The notes: a model not told the origin generated them from the letters alone. A DNA stretch of 64,000 bases from Qipengyuania gaetbuli (GCF_020524765.1 NZ_JAIVLR010000001.1:1612001-1676000); one strand, 5' to 3'; numbered from the stretch's first letter, positions 28,558 through 37,219 are shown. Program-made: numbers and translations.

Positions 28558-29259
28558 ATGGACGACCGTTTCAACACCACCGCCGGCTGGGTACTCTTCT
28601 CCGGCATCGTGGCCCTCGGGGCATCGATCGCTTCGGGCATGTACTTCCATGCCGACAGCCATGACTATCCCGAAGGCAAGGATTTCGGCTTCTTCATCGA
28701 AGGTGAAGCCGAAGAAGGCGGCGCCGATTCCGGTCCCGATCTCGGCACGCTGCTCGCTGCTGCGGACGCGACTGCCGGCGAAGCCGTCTTCGCCAAGTGC
28801 AGCGCCTGTCACACGATCAACCAGGGCGGCGCCAACGGCATCGGCCCGAACCTGTGGGGCGTCCTCGGCACCCCGATCGGCGCACATGCTGCTGGTTTCG
28901 CCTACAGCTCGGCGCTGAAGGACAAGGGCGGCACCTGGGACTATGCGGCAATGGACGCATGGCTCGCCAACCCGCGCGGTTTCGCCAATGGTACCAAGAT
29001 GAGCTTTGCCGGCCTGTCGAAGCCGGAAGACCGCGCCAATGTCATCGCCTACATGAAGGCGAACGGCGGCGGCCCCGACTATCCGGCCCCGGCCGCTCCG
29101 GCCGAAGAAGCCGCGGCTGACGCACCGGGCGCGGGCGAAGGTCCGGTCGAAGGCGCACCGGTCGACGGCGCGGAAGCTGCCGGCGCGATGAGCGCGGACC
29201 AGCCCGTCGCTGCGGCCAATGCAGCCACCGACACCGGCGGCGCGACCAAGGTCGACTGA
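28558..29259 (+). CDS. Membrane-anchored class I cytochrome c
   Basis: A 233-residue protein with an N-terminal membrane anchor (WVLFSGIVALGASIASGMYF), an acidic spacer and a class I heme domain: C81-SA-C84-H85 heme motif, GPNLWGVLG, and methionine ligand in NGTKMSFAGL. The layout matches CycM/c552-type carriers that link the bc1 complex to terminal oxidases. A C-terminal Ala/Pro/acidic extension of about 65 residues is unusual in length for such carriers and low in complexity. It is followed by a strong terminator. Confidence 0.9.
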   Translation: MDDRFNTTAGWVLFSGIVALGASIASGMYFHADSHDYPEGKDFGFFIEGEAEEGGADSGPDLGTLLAAADATAGEAVFAKCSACHTINQGGANGIGPNLWGVLGTPIGAHAAGFAYSSALKDKGGTWDYAAMDAWLANPRGFANGTKMSFAGLSKPEDRANVIAYMKANGGGPDYPAPAAPAEEAAADAPGAGEGPVEGAPVDGAEAAGAMSADQPVAAANAATDTGGATKVD

Positions 29260-29287
29260 GCCACACGGCTTCAGGCAGATTTGACGA

Positions 29288-29313
29288 AAGGCCCCGCTTC
29301 GGCGGGGTTTTTC
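29288..29313. terminator. Rho-independent terminator after cytochrome c gene
   Basis: GCCCCGC, a TTCG tetraloop and GCGGGGT form a stable hairpin, followed by a T-run (TTTTTCTTT). It lies between the convergent stops of the cytochrome c gene and rlmE and probably serves the plus strand. Confidence 0.85.
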
Positions 29314-29320
29314 TTTGCCC

Positions 29321-29986
29321 TCAGGCCTCGCCCTTGAAGCCTTGGGCGATGACGTACCACTCGCTCGAGCCCTTGCGGCTGGCTGGCGGCTTGGCGTGCT
29401 TGACCGTCTTGAAGTGCTTCTTGAGCAGGGCGAGCAGGTCCGCATCGGTCCCGCCGGCCAGCACCTTGGCAAGGAAGGTGCCGCCCTTGTCGAGGTTCTC
29501 GACCGCGAACCAAGCGCCGGCTTCGACCAGGCCCATGGTGCGCAGATGGTCGGTCTGCTTGTGGCCGACGGTGTTGGCGGCCATGTCGCTCATCACGAGG
29601 TCCGCCTTGCCGCCCAGCGCCTCTTCCAAGACGCGCGGCGCATCGTCGTCCATGAAATCCATCTGGAAGATCGTCACGCCCTCGATCGGTTCGACTTCGA
29701 GCAGGTCGATGCCGACCACCTGCGCCTTGGGCCGCAGTTTGCGCACCACCTGGCTCCAGCCGCCCGGCGCGATGCCGAGATCGACCACGCGTTCGACGCC
29801 TTTGAGCAGGCCGAATTTCTCGTCCAGCTCGATCAGCTTGTAGGCCGCGCGGCTGCGATACCCCTCGGCCTTCGCCTGCTTCACGTAAGGGTCGTTCAGC
29901 TGCCGCTGCAGCCAGCGCGTCGACGACGCGGTGCGCTTCTTGGCGGTGCGAACCCGCGTGTCCCGATCCTTGCCCGACCTAGACAT
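29321..29986 (-). CDS. rlmE: 23S rRNA (uridine-2552-2'-O)-methyltransferase RlmE
   Basis: A 221-residue RrmJ-type methyltransferase acting on U2552 of 23S rRNA in the 50S subunit. SAM-binding motif VVDLGIAPGGWSQVV, the K-D-K-E catalytic set indicated by RAAYKLIELDEKF, DFMDDDAPRVLEE/VMSDMAANTVG, GTFLAKVLAGG and EWYVIAQGFKG. A basic N-terminal tail (KDRDTRVRTAKKR) fits RNA binding. The gene overlaps the upstream Ppx/GppA gene by eight bases. Confidence 0.95.
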   Translation of the reverse strand: MSRSGKDRDTRVRTAKKRTASSTRWLQRQLNDPYVKQAKAEGYRSRAAYKLIELDEKFGLLKGVERVVDLGIAPGGWSQVVRKLRPKAQVVGIDLLEVEPIEGVTIFQMDFMDDDAPRVLEEALGGKADLVMSDMAANTVGHKQTDHLRTMGLVEAGAWFAVENLDKGGTFLAKVLAGGTDADLLALLKKHFKTVKHAKPPASRKGSSEWYVIAQGFKGEA

Positions 29987-31214
29987 CCTGTTCCCTCATC
30001 CTTTGCAGCGCGGCGCGGCTGCGCTCGCCATCGGCATCGGCGGCCATCAGGCTGCGCAAGATGCCTTCGCGGATCCCGCGGTCGGCCACGCCCAGCGTCT
30101 GCGACGGCCATATGTCGAGGATCGATTCGAGGATGGCGCAGCCCGCCACCACCAGGTTTGCCCGATCATCGCCGATGCAGGGCAATTCCTGCCGTTCCGC
30201 CCCGCTCATGCGGGACAGGCGCGTGGAGATATCGCGCATGGCAATCGATTGGAGGATCAGCCCGTCGACCGCGCGGCGGTCGTATTGCGGGAGTTCGAGG
30301 TGCAGGCTGGCAAGCGTGGTCACCGTCCCGCTGGTGCCCAGCAGGCGGATCGGATGCTTGCCCCGCGCGTGCTCGGCAATGCGCTTGGCGAAGGGCTTGA
30401 AACTGTCGCCCACGGTGCGGCGCATGCGCGTGTAGCGGTCGAGCCGGGTTTCCAGGCTCTCGTCCGATCCGGTCACTGTGTCGGTCAGCGAAACGACGCC
30501 CCAGGGCACGCTCATCCAGTCGAGGATGCGCGGGACCGCGCCGCTCGGCTCCACCAGCACCAGTTCGGTCGATCCGCCGCCGATGTCGAAGATCACCGCC
30601 GGGCCGGGGCCGTCTTCGAGCAGGATGTGGCAGCCCAGCACGGCGAGGCGCGCTTCTTCCTGTGCGGAGATGATGTCGAGCACGATGCCCGTTTCCTGCC
30701 GCACGCGTTCGATGAACTCCTCGCCGTTGGAGGCGCGGCGGCAGGCTTCGGTCGCGACCGAGCGGGCAAGGTGGACGTGGCGGCGGCGCAGCTTTTCGGC
30801 GCAGACGTGCAGCGCGGCCAGCGTGCGCTCCATCGCGGCGTCCGACAGGCGGCCGCTGGCGGCCAGCCCTTCGCCAAGGCGCACCACGCGGCTGAAAGCG
30901 TCGATGACCGTGAAATTCTCGCCCGAGGGGCGGGCGATCAGGAGGCGGCAATTGTTAGTGCCGAGGTCGAGCGCGGCATAGGCCTGCCGCCGCTGGAAAC
31001 CGCGTTCCGCGGGCGCTGTCTGCCGGTTGTTGTCGATCGGGTTGGCCTGCTTGTCCGCCGCGCGCGGTTTCGCAGGGCGCGGGGCCGGCTTTCTGCCGGG
31101 CTTGCCATCGGGCCGGGAGGGGCGCTTGTAGCGGAAATCGGCTACCTTGCCGGACGTGCCGCCCCTGTTCTTACCAGGCCCCCTTTTACTGTCCGGCGGA
31201 GAATGATCCGCCAT
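29979..31214 (-). CDS. Ppx/GppA-family exopolyphosphatase with basic N-terminal extension
   Basis: A 411-residue protein. Residues from about 75 onward are the actin-like Ppx/GppA domain: YAALDLGTNNCRLLIA phosphate loop, FSRVVRLGEGLAASG, ATEACRRASNG, and VIFDIGGGSTELVLV. These enzymes hydrolyse polyphosphate or pppGpp. The first 70 or so residues are Lys/Arg/Pro-rich and look disordered, an extension I do not expect in the core family. The ATG at 31212-31214 is preferred over an upstream frame start at 31256. It overlaps rlmE, suggesting coupling. Confidence 0.9.
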   Translation of the reverse strand: MADHSPPDSKRGPGKNRGGTSGKVADFRYKRPSRPDGKPGRKPAPRPAKPRAADKQANPIDNNRQTAPAERGFQRRQAYAALDLGTNNCRLLIARPSGENFTVIDAFSRVVRLGEGLAASGRLSDAAMERTLAALHVCAEKLRRRHVHLARSVATEACRRASNGEEFIERVRQETGIVLDIISAQEEARLAVLGCHILLEDGPGPAVIFDIGGGSTELVLVEPSGAVPRILDWMSVPWGVVSLTDTVTGSDESLETRLDRYTRMRRTVGDSFKPFAKRIAEHARGKHPIRLLGTSGTVTTLASLHLELPQYDRRAVDGLILQSIAMRDISTRLSRMSGAERQELPCIGDDRANLVVAGCAILESILDIWPSQTLGVADRGIREGILRSLMAADADGERSRAALQRMREQDV

Positions 31215-31317
31215 GGGGTGTCTTCTTTCTATCCTCCCGCACGAACCAACGCGCACGGGGACTTGCCGCCGACGCTAGCGACCTAGAACCGAGGCGTAAA
31301 GTGGGAGCAGACCCAGC

Positions 31318-32262
31318 CTAGGCGTGCGGGCGTGTGTCGGGCAGGGGCAAGTTATAGGGCGGAGGGCGCAACCAAGCGGGCGTTCCCCTGTGTTTGATCA
31401 AAAGCCGGAGCTTGTCGAAGCGCCCGCTGAGGCCGAGGGGCGGATTGAGGATGGGATAACCGAGCCTGTGCAGCGCAATCGCGCCATATTCCTCGAAAAG
31501 GGAAATTTCCGCTGGGCTCAATTCACGCAGCCAGCGTTCGCTTTTCGACGGGTCGGGCGGGGACATTGCAGAGGTGTGATACTGCATCGAGCCGCTCGGT
31601 ACCTCCTTTGCGGCCCGCGAATGGAAATCCAGCATGAGCGGATCGAAAGGCACCCCCAGGAATTCCGCTACGCGCTCCAGTTCATCTCGCGGGTGGCGGA
31701 TCAGCTGTTCGTACCGCAGGGACAGGAACCGCGACCCCAGGGCCGACCCGACTTCCTCGGCGATGAGCGAAGCTGTCGCCCATGCGACCGACAAGGCACC
31801 CGGGCTTCGCGTTCCCCAATCCACTCGCTTGTGGGACAGCATGCAGGCCCGTCCGTCGCGAACCAGGTGGATGAACCGCGCCCTCGGGAACAATCGGGCG
31901 AGCCGCGCAATCTCGAATGTCTGATTGGGCGATTTGTCGCCCCAGATGCGCGAGCCCCGGCTTTCGGCATGGCCTTCGAAAAGCGCAGCAATCAACTGCG
32001 GCAGGGTTGTCGCTTGCCTTGCGGCCGCGATGCCGCGCTCGGTCAACAGATTGCCCTTGCGGACAAACGGATAGTTGCGGATCAGCTCGACAATGGTTTC
32101 GGCATCCTCGCGCTCGAGCGCGCCCTGCGCGAAGGGGAGGCGTGCAATTTCCGGAATGAACGCGGTTTCGTGCGGCACGCTGATGTCCGGATGCGCATCC
32201 AGCATCAGCCTCAGCATGGTGGTACCCGATCTTTGGAAGCCGAGTATGAAGAAGTTTTCCAT
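31318..32262 (-). CDS. PAPS-dependent sulfotransferase family protein
   Basis: A 314-residue protein with the 5'-phosphosulfate loop near the N-terminus (FILGFQRSGTTML, residues 5-17) and the 3'-phosphate motif ARFIHLVRDGRACMLSHKR. An internal WGDKSPNQTFEI segment is typical of bacterial Sulfotransfer_3-type proteins. GGAGG sits ten bases upstream of the ATG at 32260-32262, so the long frame to 32628 is rejected. The acceptor is unknown. It is the last conventional core gene before the tRNA and the island. Confidence 0.87.
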   Translation of the reverse strand: MENFFILGFQRSGTTMLRLMLDAHPDISVPHETAFIPEIARLPFAQGALEREDAETIVELIRNYPFVRKGNLLTERGIAAARQATTLPQLIAALFEGHAESRGSRIWGDKSPNQTFEIARLARLFPRARFIHLVRDGRACMLSHKRVDWGTRSPGALSVAWATASLIAEEVGSALGSRFLSLRYEQLIRHPRDELERVAEFLGVPFDPLMLDFHSRAAKEVPSGSMQYHTSAMSPPDPSKSERWLRELSPAEISLFEEYGAIALHRLGYPILNPPLGLSGRFDKLRLLIKHRGTPAWLRPPPYNLPLPDTRPHA

Positions 32263-32426
32263 CTGGCCGGCACCTCCTTCGCGGCTAGCTTGCTGGATTA
32301 GCCTTGCGGTATAGCAAAAACTAGCTTGCCCGGGCGGCACAAGCTTGACCTTGTCCCAATGCGAAACTAAGTGCGCCCCCTCTCCCGGAGGCATGCGCGA
32401 TTCTCGCCGCCGCCCGGTGAGGCTGA

Positions 32427-32500
32427 TGCCCCGTCGTCTAATGGTAAGACTACGGACTCTGACTCCGTCAATTGAGGTTCGAATCCTCACGGGGCATCCA
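32427..32500 (+). tRNA. tRNA-Gln (anticodon CUG)
   Basis: A 74-base cloverleaf. Acceptor stem TGCCCCG/CGGGGCA, the D-loop with TAATGGTAAGA, anticodon stem ACGGA/TCCGT around loop CTCTGAC giving anticodon CUG (glutamine), and T-arm GAGGTTCGAATCCTC. The CCA end is encoded. It is followed by a T6 run. tRNA genes are frequent integration sites; the gene-poor region starts directly after its 3' end. Confidence 0.95.
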
Positions 32501-33015
32501 ATTTTTTCCAAGGAATTACAAAGGCTTATTTGTCGGAATAGGCCAGTTCCCGTGCTGCACGGTGCTGCACCTCTAACCCCTTGTAATTCCTTCCATTCCC
32601 CTCCTGTCCCGGCGGCTCCTTGCAGCATGGATGCAGCATGGGATGAGCGCCGAGGAGCTGATTCGGCGCTCTAATTTGCTGGGCTTGTTGCTCCTGATCA
32701 GTTGCCAAAGGCCAAATCGGCACATCCCCGAACCGTAGTTTTCCGCATGAGTGCAGCGAGGGAATTGCACCCACTGCTCGATTGGTAATTGGGGCTGGAA
32801 TTGTCCTGTGGCTTCAAGGGCGCGGTCCCAGGCCATCGCTCAACCGACATGACGGGATTGAACCGCGATTGGAGTTACCGCGACTTTCGACCTTGCGAAG
32901 TTGTCCCACTAGCCGTCGCAGTCGTAAGCTTGATTGCAGGCACTACTAATCGATGAAGCTCAACCAGCCTACTCTGAGCTTACAGCTGTGGCACTCGCTC
33001 ACCAGCCATTTCAGA
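32501..33015. other. Non-coding repeat-bearing region at the tRNA-proximal island edge
   Basis: No gene is supported here. A 12-bp inverted repeat AAGGAATTACAA (32510-32521) and TTGTAATTCCTT (32581-32592) encloses tandem GTGCTGCAC copies at 32552-32560 and 32562-32570. Further on, TGCAGCATGG occurs twice at 32621-32630 and 32632-32641, so TGCTGCA-type words point in opposite directions on the two sides. This could be an attachment region left by an integrative element. Weak frames inside it do not resemble any integrase I know. Confidence 0.45.
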
Positions 33016-34260
33016 TCACCGGGCTCCTTCCGGGAAAGCCACTTTCGCTGTCGCTTCGGGGAAGTCGAACTCAATCCAAGCCTGGTCCAGCCTTCTTTCA
33101 CCGTAAATCAGGAAGCTGCAGACAGCGTCTTCGTACAGGGAGGCGTATAGGACATTAAGATCTGGTGGCGGAGTGGCCCCGCTTTCGACCCACCGGTGAA
33201 TCTGATCAACATGCGCAGTGATTTTCCTATCCTCCGAGTTCCGAAGGAATTCCGATCGCGCTAGCCCTCGCGCGGCCGCCGCTTGGAAGTTAGGAGAGTC
33301 CTTCCGTTCGTTGGCCAAGATCGGCAAAATCCTGCGAAGGTGTACGAAGCTTTCTTCCGAATAGTCCAAGGGGTCGGGAAGCCCTTGAAACGCGCTAAAC
33401 CCGTCCAAGCCTCGATACCCACGTGCCTGCAAATCGCTGGCGAGCACCTTCGCATCCTCAGTCGCCTGTTCCCTCGGTCCGAGGCTGAAAGACCTGCCTT
33501 GTTCGGCGGCCATAGTCTCGAAGCCTAAGCTATTGAGGAGTTGGGACCGATAGGTTTCAGCAGGTTGCAGGATGGCCCGCGCTTCTTCCTCCGACGGTTC
33601 ATGAAAAAGGCTCGCCTCGTGCAGGGTCCGGGTTGAAGGTTCGAGTCCATCGAGTTCCTGGTCAATCCAATCTTCGAGAATCCCCCCGAGGCGGTCGCGC
33701 AGGAAATCGATGAAGGCGGGTTCTTCTGAGAAGAGGGCTAACAGCTTTCGTTGCCGAACTCCGAAGCGCTTGTCTTTTACGGCGACCATGAGTGGCCAGG
33801 CAATCCATAGGGCTGCCTTGGCCGCGACCCCAACTCTCATTTCCTTGAGGACCAGGCTTGCGATGATAAGGCGCATCGCATCTTCATATGCATTCCGCCA
33901 CTCGGCAGCTTCGGCCGGGCTCAGATTTTCATTCGCTATGCGATCGATGCGTCTTTGCTGATCTTGGAAGAACCGAGCCGGTTGCATTCCGCGCTGTCCA
34001 TGGTTCGCATACCGTACATTCTCTCGCAGCTCGTATGAGCCAATCGCGAAAGACTCCATCCAGGCATCAAAATCGGGTTTTTCGCCCACCAGTAAAAGCA
34101 CGAGCTTAGCGATCTCAGCTTCTCTCTCTTCCGGAGTGGTGAGAATTCGAACGATGTCCCTCGCGTCGCCTCCTGCAATTTCAGGATCCGTTGCCCAGCG
34201 CTCCCTAAACGCTTTCAGATGCTCGGGTCTGAATAGCTCTTCCAATCCGAGTTCCAACAT
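33016..34260 (-). CDS. Unrecognised 414-residue protein in accessory region
   Basis: A soluble, mostly helical protein with no signal peptide or membrane helix. Acidic/polar helices fill most of its length (ARDIVRILTTPEEREAEI, SPAEAAEWRNAYEDAMRLI), with one hydrophobic stretch (VGVAAKAALWIAWPLMVAV) and a C-terminal segment ILPILANERKDSPNFQAAA...HVDQIHRWVES. I recognise no catalytic motif or family. The ATG at 34258-34260 is preferred; a TTG-started frame reaches 34344. It is preceded by a cluster of perfect palindromes and follows a second unknown gene in the same orientation. Lower GC than the core suggests horizontal origin; a defence or regulatory role is possible but unsupported. Confidence 0.6.
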   Translation of the reverse strand: MLELGLEELFRPEHLKAFRERWATDPEIAGGDARDIVRILTTPEEREAEIAKLVLLLVGEKPDFDAWMESFAIGSYELRENVRYANHGQRGMQPARFFQDQQRRIDRIANENLSPAEAAEWRNAYEDAMRLIIASLVLKEMRVGVAAKAALWIAWPLMVAVKDKRFGVRQRKLLALFSEEPAFIDFLRDRLGGILEDWIDQELDGLEPSTRTLHEASLFHEPSEEEARAILQPAETYRSQLLNSLGFETMAAEQGRSFSLGPREQATEDAKVLASDLQARGYRGLDGFSAFQGLPDPLDYSEESFVHLRRILPILANERKDSPNFQAAAARGLARSEFLRNSEDRKITAHVDQIHRWVESGATPPPDLNVLYASLYEDAVCSFLIYGERRLDQAWIEFDFPEATAKVAFPEGAR

Positions 34261-34403
34261 AAATGCGACGCCTTCTAGTTGCAGTTTCGAGGCGCAGGCA
34301 GCGCATCGAACTAAAGATTTGGTGATCGAGAGATGCCATGACAAAGCCCGTCATCACTCGCTGATAACCCATGACATTTGACCATCGGAATGTTCAAACT
34401 TAG

Positions 34404-34425
34404 GCGGATGTCACGTGACATCCGC
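34404..34425. repeat. Perfect 22-bp palindrome upstream of the 414-residue protein gene
   Basis: Half-site GCGGATGTCAC followed directly by its exact reverse complement, with no spacer. It lies about 145 bases upstream of the ATG at 34260 and could be an operator for a dimeric regulator or part of a mobile element end. Confidence 0.7.
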
Positions 34426-34439
34426 TTTGGCGCAATACC

Positions 34440-34464
34440 GTAAAAGTGGGGCACCCACTTTTAC
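34440..34464. repeat. Hairpin, 11-bp perfect stem with 3-base loop
   Basis: GTAAAAGTGGG, loop GCA, then CCCACTTTTAC. It ends 24 bases before the next structured element and lies in the same 300-base non-coding gap as the 22-bp palindrome. Confidence 0.7.
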
Positions 34465-34542
34465 CTTTGCGGCCTCTGGAGAGGCTGTGCCGACAACGTC
34501 AGCAGGGCCACCGCACCCGCTTCGACGGGTGCTCCGGCAGGC

Positions 34543-34567
34543 GGGGGCATCACTATGTGATGCCCCC
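34543..34567. repeat. Hairpin, 11-bp perfect stem with 3-base loop, near the stop of the 183-residue gene
   Basis: GGGGGCATCAC, loop TAT, GTGATGCCCCC. It lies just after the minus-strand stop at 34579 and may act as a transcription end, although no T-run follows on the minus strand. A smaller hairpin (ACCCG...CGGGT, 34514-34529) is nearby. Confidence 0.65.
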
Positions 34568-34578
34568 AAGGATGTCGA

Positions 34579-35130
34579 TTAGTTCCCAGCATAAAATTCC
34601 GGGACAACCGTACGGTGACGATCGAGGACGATAGCAGCGATCGCCTGGTAGTCTTCGGCCTCAAGGGTCGAAAGGGCACTGCCGTCAATCCCGAATTCAG
34701 AGAACAAGCAGTCGACAAAATCGTATGTCAATTCGGACAGTTGTCGCTGGTCACGCTCTGATCGATCCCGCCGAATTTTCCGCTCGTGGGAGCGGTACTG
34801 GTGCAGCTCATGCCTGGCGATCTCGATCTTGATGATCCGACAGGCTGCATCTTCGAGGATCGGTTTCAGCTGCTCTGTTTCTTGGAGGATCAGGGCATGC
34901 CTGGTGGCGATCGGTCCCGCATTGGGGGTGGTCATGAGTTTGGCGCTGAAAGTGCGCTTCCTCGCATCCTCATTCCGTGTCTTCTTGGCATGAATCTGTG
35001 CGACGGTCTTCTGCAAATCCCCAACCTGACCAAAGTATCGCTCCAACACAGACGTCGCGAAGGAAAACAGGCCAGTCCTGCTCAGGAGCCCAGATTTGGT
35101 GCGGCGGTAGTTGTCATTTTCGTGGTCCAT
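34579..35130 (-). CDS. Unrecognised 183-residue protein in accessory region
   Basis: Start MDHENDNYRRTKSGLLSRTG with GGAGAACCA directly upstream of the ATG at 35128-35130. The protein is charged and helical, with a stretch rich in Lys/Arg/Glu (HELHQYRSHERKIRRDRSERD) suggesting a coiled coil or nucleic-acid contact, and no membrane segment. No family recognised. It is co-oriented with the 414-residue gene and separated from it by about 320 bases that contain three palindromes, so the two may be separate transcripts under a shared regulator. Confidence 0.6.
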   Translation of the reverse strand: MDHENDNYRRTKSGLLSRTGLFSFATSVLERYFGQVGDLQKTVAQIHAKKTRNEDARKRTFSAKLMTTPNAGPIATRHALILQETEQLKPILEDAACRIIKIEIARHELHQYRSHERKIRRDRSERDQRQLSELTYDFVDCLFSEFGIDGSALSTLEAEDYQAIAAIVLDRHRTVVPEFYAGN

Positions 35131-36001
35131 TGGTTCTCCAATACAGAATAAAAGCATCGCATTGCGATGCCTTGGCTTGACGCCGATGGAGCAGAGAATG
35201 GATCGGATGCCGCTCGTACAGCATCCATTCGGTCCTCTGCCGGGCGTAATTCTCTTGTAGGAAGAACGGAGGGCGAAAATTTCGAGATCGGGATATTTTT
35301 TTAATCGTGGCCGATCTTGTGGTAGCGAATTCCTGGGCTCACCTTCAGTAAGATGCTGACAAAGGCTTTAGTTCAGCCCAGAGGGGGTGGGTGCAGAGCA
35401 TTTCGCAAGTCTAGCACCTCTCTGTTTAGGGTGACTGGCGGGCGAGCACTGCTTGCAATACGCTAGCCTGAGACGCTGGCATCAACATGGTTCGCTTTAG
35501 CCTGCACGACGAAGGCGGGCCGGCACATTTCATGGCCCAGCGCTTCGACCGCACGCCAGACGGCAAGGAGCCTAGATGCAGTCACTGCACGCAATGCGGC
35601 ATTTCGATTTCGACCTGGCCCGTGCCTGCAGCTACGATCAGGTGATCGAGGCCATGCGCATGCTCAAGTTCGGAAGAGTTGCTGACCTGAAATCTGCTGA
35701 GACCCGGTCAATAATCGAAATAATCCGGGCTGCGATCAGCAGCTGGGACAGGTACTGAAATACCGCTGGAGTGGAAGCCGACACGGCACGGATGGCTAGG
35801 CGCGGTTCCAGATTATTTTAGCAGGTCAGTATGGCAGTCCGATAGACAACCGCTACCTCCTTTACCGTCAGCAGCTTCAGGGGATTTGAGAAATTATCGG
35901 ACCAATTACGATCCTCGCCGGAAACGCACAATCACCATCAGCGCGAGAATTCTCTTCCGGTCATGCGATCCGCTTAATGAAACCTGCACCTCATGCCATG
36001 A
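35131..36001. other. Gene-poor stretch left of the insertion sequence
   Basis: About 870 bases with no firm gene. A 17-base palindrome GCATCGCATTGCGATGC occurs at 35154-35170, 24 bases upstream of the 183-residue gene start. Two short frames (about 35487-35642 and 35576-35758) overlap out of phase and look like debris of older genes. Composition is more AT-rich near 35270-35330. Confidence 0.35.
35576..35758 (+). CDS. Short orphan frame, 60 residues, doubtful
   Basis: Frame MQSLHAMRHFDFDLARACSYDQ to ISSWDRY. It has plausible helical character (ARACSYDQVIEAMRMLKFGRVADL) but no ribosome binding site and no recognised family. It is partly overlapped by another short frame starting at 35487. More likely a decayed fragment than a working gene. 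Confidence 0.2.
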   Translation: MQSLHAMRHFDFDLARACSYDQVIEAMRMLKFGRVADLKSAETRSIIEIIRAAISSWDRY

Positions 36002-36005
36002 CCTT
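36002..36005. repeat. Target site duplication (left), CCTT
   Basis: CCTT immediately before the left inverted repeat of the insertion sequence, matched by CCTT at 37246-37249. Four bases is the usual duplication length for IS407-group elements. Confidence 0.8.
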
Positions 36006-36069
36006 TGACGTGCTCCCCTGAAATGTGACCGGTTTTTGGTAGAGTCCGACGCGAAGGAGTTGGATTCGA

Positions 36070-36375
36070 ATGAAGCGAAGCAGGTTCAGCGAAGAGCAGA
36101 TCATCGCGGTTTTGAAGGAGCAGGAGGCTGGGATGCCGACGGCAGAAGTGTGCCGCCGTCACGGAATCAGCTCCGCCACGTTCTACAAGTGGAAGTCGAA
36201 GTTCGGCGGTCTGGAAGTGTCTGATGCCCGTCGGCTGCGGACGCTCGAGCAGGAGAACAGCCGGCTGAAGAAGCTGCTGGCAGAGGCGATGCTCGACAAC
36301 GTCGTGCTGAAGGATCTGGCATCAAAAAATGGTAACGCCCGGCGCGAAGCGGGAAGCCGTTGCCCATGCCCGTGA
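36070..36375 (+). CDS. IS3-family transposase OrfA
   Basis: A 101-residue protein with the HTH of the IS407 group ([42 protein letters not shown]) and a coiled coil ([33 protein letters not shown]). It binds the element ends. The tail after ASK reads [15 protein letters not shown]; related OrfA proteins end in KKW at an A-run, so here the A-run (six bases, 36324-36329) may have lost a base and OrfA reads through. Confidence 0.92.
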   Translation: MKRSRFSEEQIIAVLKEQEAGMPTAEVCRRHGISSATFYKWKSKFGGLEVSDARRLRTLEQENSRLKKLLAEAMLDNVVLKDLASKNGNARREAGSRCPCP

Positions 36376-37219
36376 ACAGCACGGGCTGAGCGAGCGTCGG
36401 GCGTGTAGTCTGGTTGGCGTGAGCCGCAGAGTGATCCGTTACGAGCCGACAAGGCCGGATGACGCGGCGTTGCGACAACGGTTGCGCGAACTGGCAGCGG
36501 AACGTCGCCGGTTCGGCTATCGCCGTCTGGGCTACCTGCTGGCGCGGGAAGGCATGACGCCCAACCACAAGAAGCTGCTGCGCATCTACCGCGAGGAAGG
36601 GTTGCGCGTGCGCCGCCGTGATGGCCGTAAGCGGGCGCTGGGCACGCGCAGGCCAATGGTGCTGCCGGATGGTCCGAACCAGAGGTGGAGCCTCGACTTC
36701 GTCTCCGACAGCCTGATCTGTGGCCGACGCTTCCGCATCCTGTGCGTGGTCGACGACTACACGCGGGAATGCCTGGCGCTGGTGGCCGATACATCACTGA
36801 CTGGGGCACGCGTGGCCCGGGAGTTGACCAGCCTGATAGGGATGCGCGGCAAGCCGCATACGGTGGTCAGCGACAATGGCACCGAACTGACCTCATCGGC
36901 CATCCTGCACTGGTCGCAGGAGCGGCGGGTCGAGTGGCATTACATCGCGCCGGGCAAGCCGATGCAGAACGGCTTCGTGGAAAGCTTCAATGGCCGTCTG
37001 CGCGACGAGTGCCTCAACGAGACGCTGTTCACCTCGCTGGCCCATGCCCGGTTCGTGCTCGCTGCATGGCGGCACGACTACAACACGGTCAGGCCACACT
37101 CGAAACTGGGTGGGAAGACCCCCGCCGAGATCGCCGGCGAACGTGTCTGGGGGCATGCCCCCAGACACGTTGCCATCCCATCAAACATCAATCATGAAGG
37201 AGCGAGACTCTACCTCTGA
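36329..37219 (+). CDS. IS3-family transposase OrfB (DDE integrase)
   Basis: A 296-residue protein with the HTH_21-like segment ([31 protein letters not shown]) and an rve integrase core: first Asp in [10 protein letters not shown], second Asp in VVSDNGTEL, Glu in [16 protein letters not shown]. It begins at an ATG overlapping orfA by 47 bases. In this family OrfA and OrfAB fusion proteins arise by ribosomal frameshifting at an A-rich site near the overlap. Confidence 0.93.
   Translation: MVTPGAKREAVAHAREQHGLSERRACSLVGVSRRVIRYEPTRPDDAALRQRLRELAAERRRFGYRRLGYLLAREGMTPNHKKLLRIYREEGLRVRRRDGRKRALGTRRPMVLPDGPNQRWSLDFVSDSLICGRRFRILCVVDDYTRECLALVADTSLTGARVARELTSLIGMRGKPHTVVSDNGTELTSSAILHWSQERRVEWHYIAPGKPMQNGFVESFNGRLRDECLNETLFTSLAHARFVLAAWRHDYNTVRPHSKLGGKTPAEIAGERVWGHAPRHVAIPSNINHEGARLYL

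Noticed and set aside
32526..32774. 82-residue minus-strand frame next to the tRNA, considered as an integrase remnant
   Set aside because: It contains no tyrosine or serine recombinase motif and crosses the TGCTGCA repeats; composition is not protein-like.
35487..35642. Short frame with two CxxC-like motifs (CSHCTQC)
   Set aside because: About 50 residues, no ribosome binding site, overlaps another frame out of phase; not enough to call a zinc protein.
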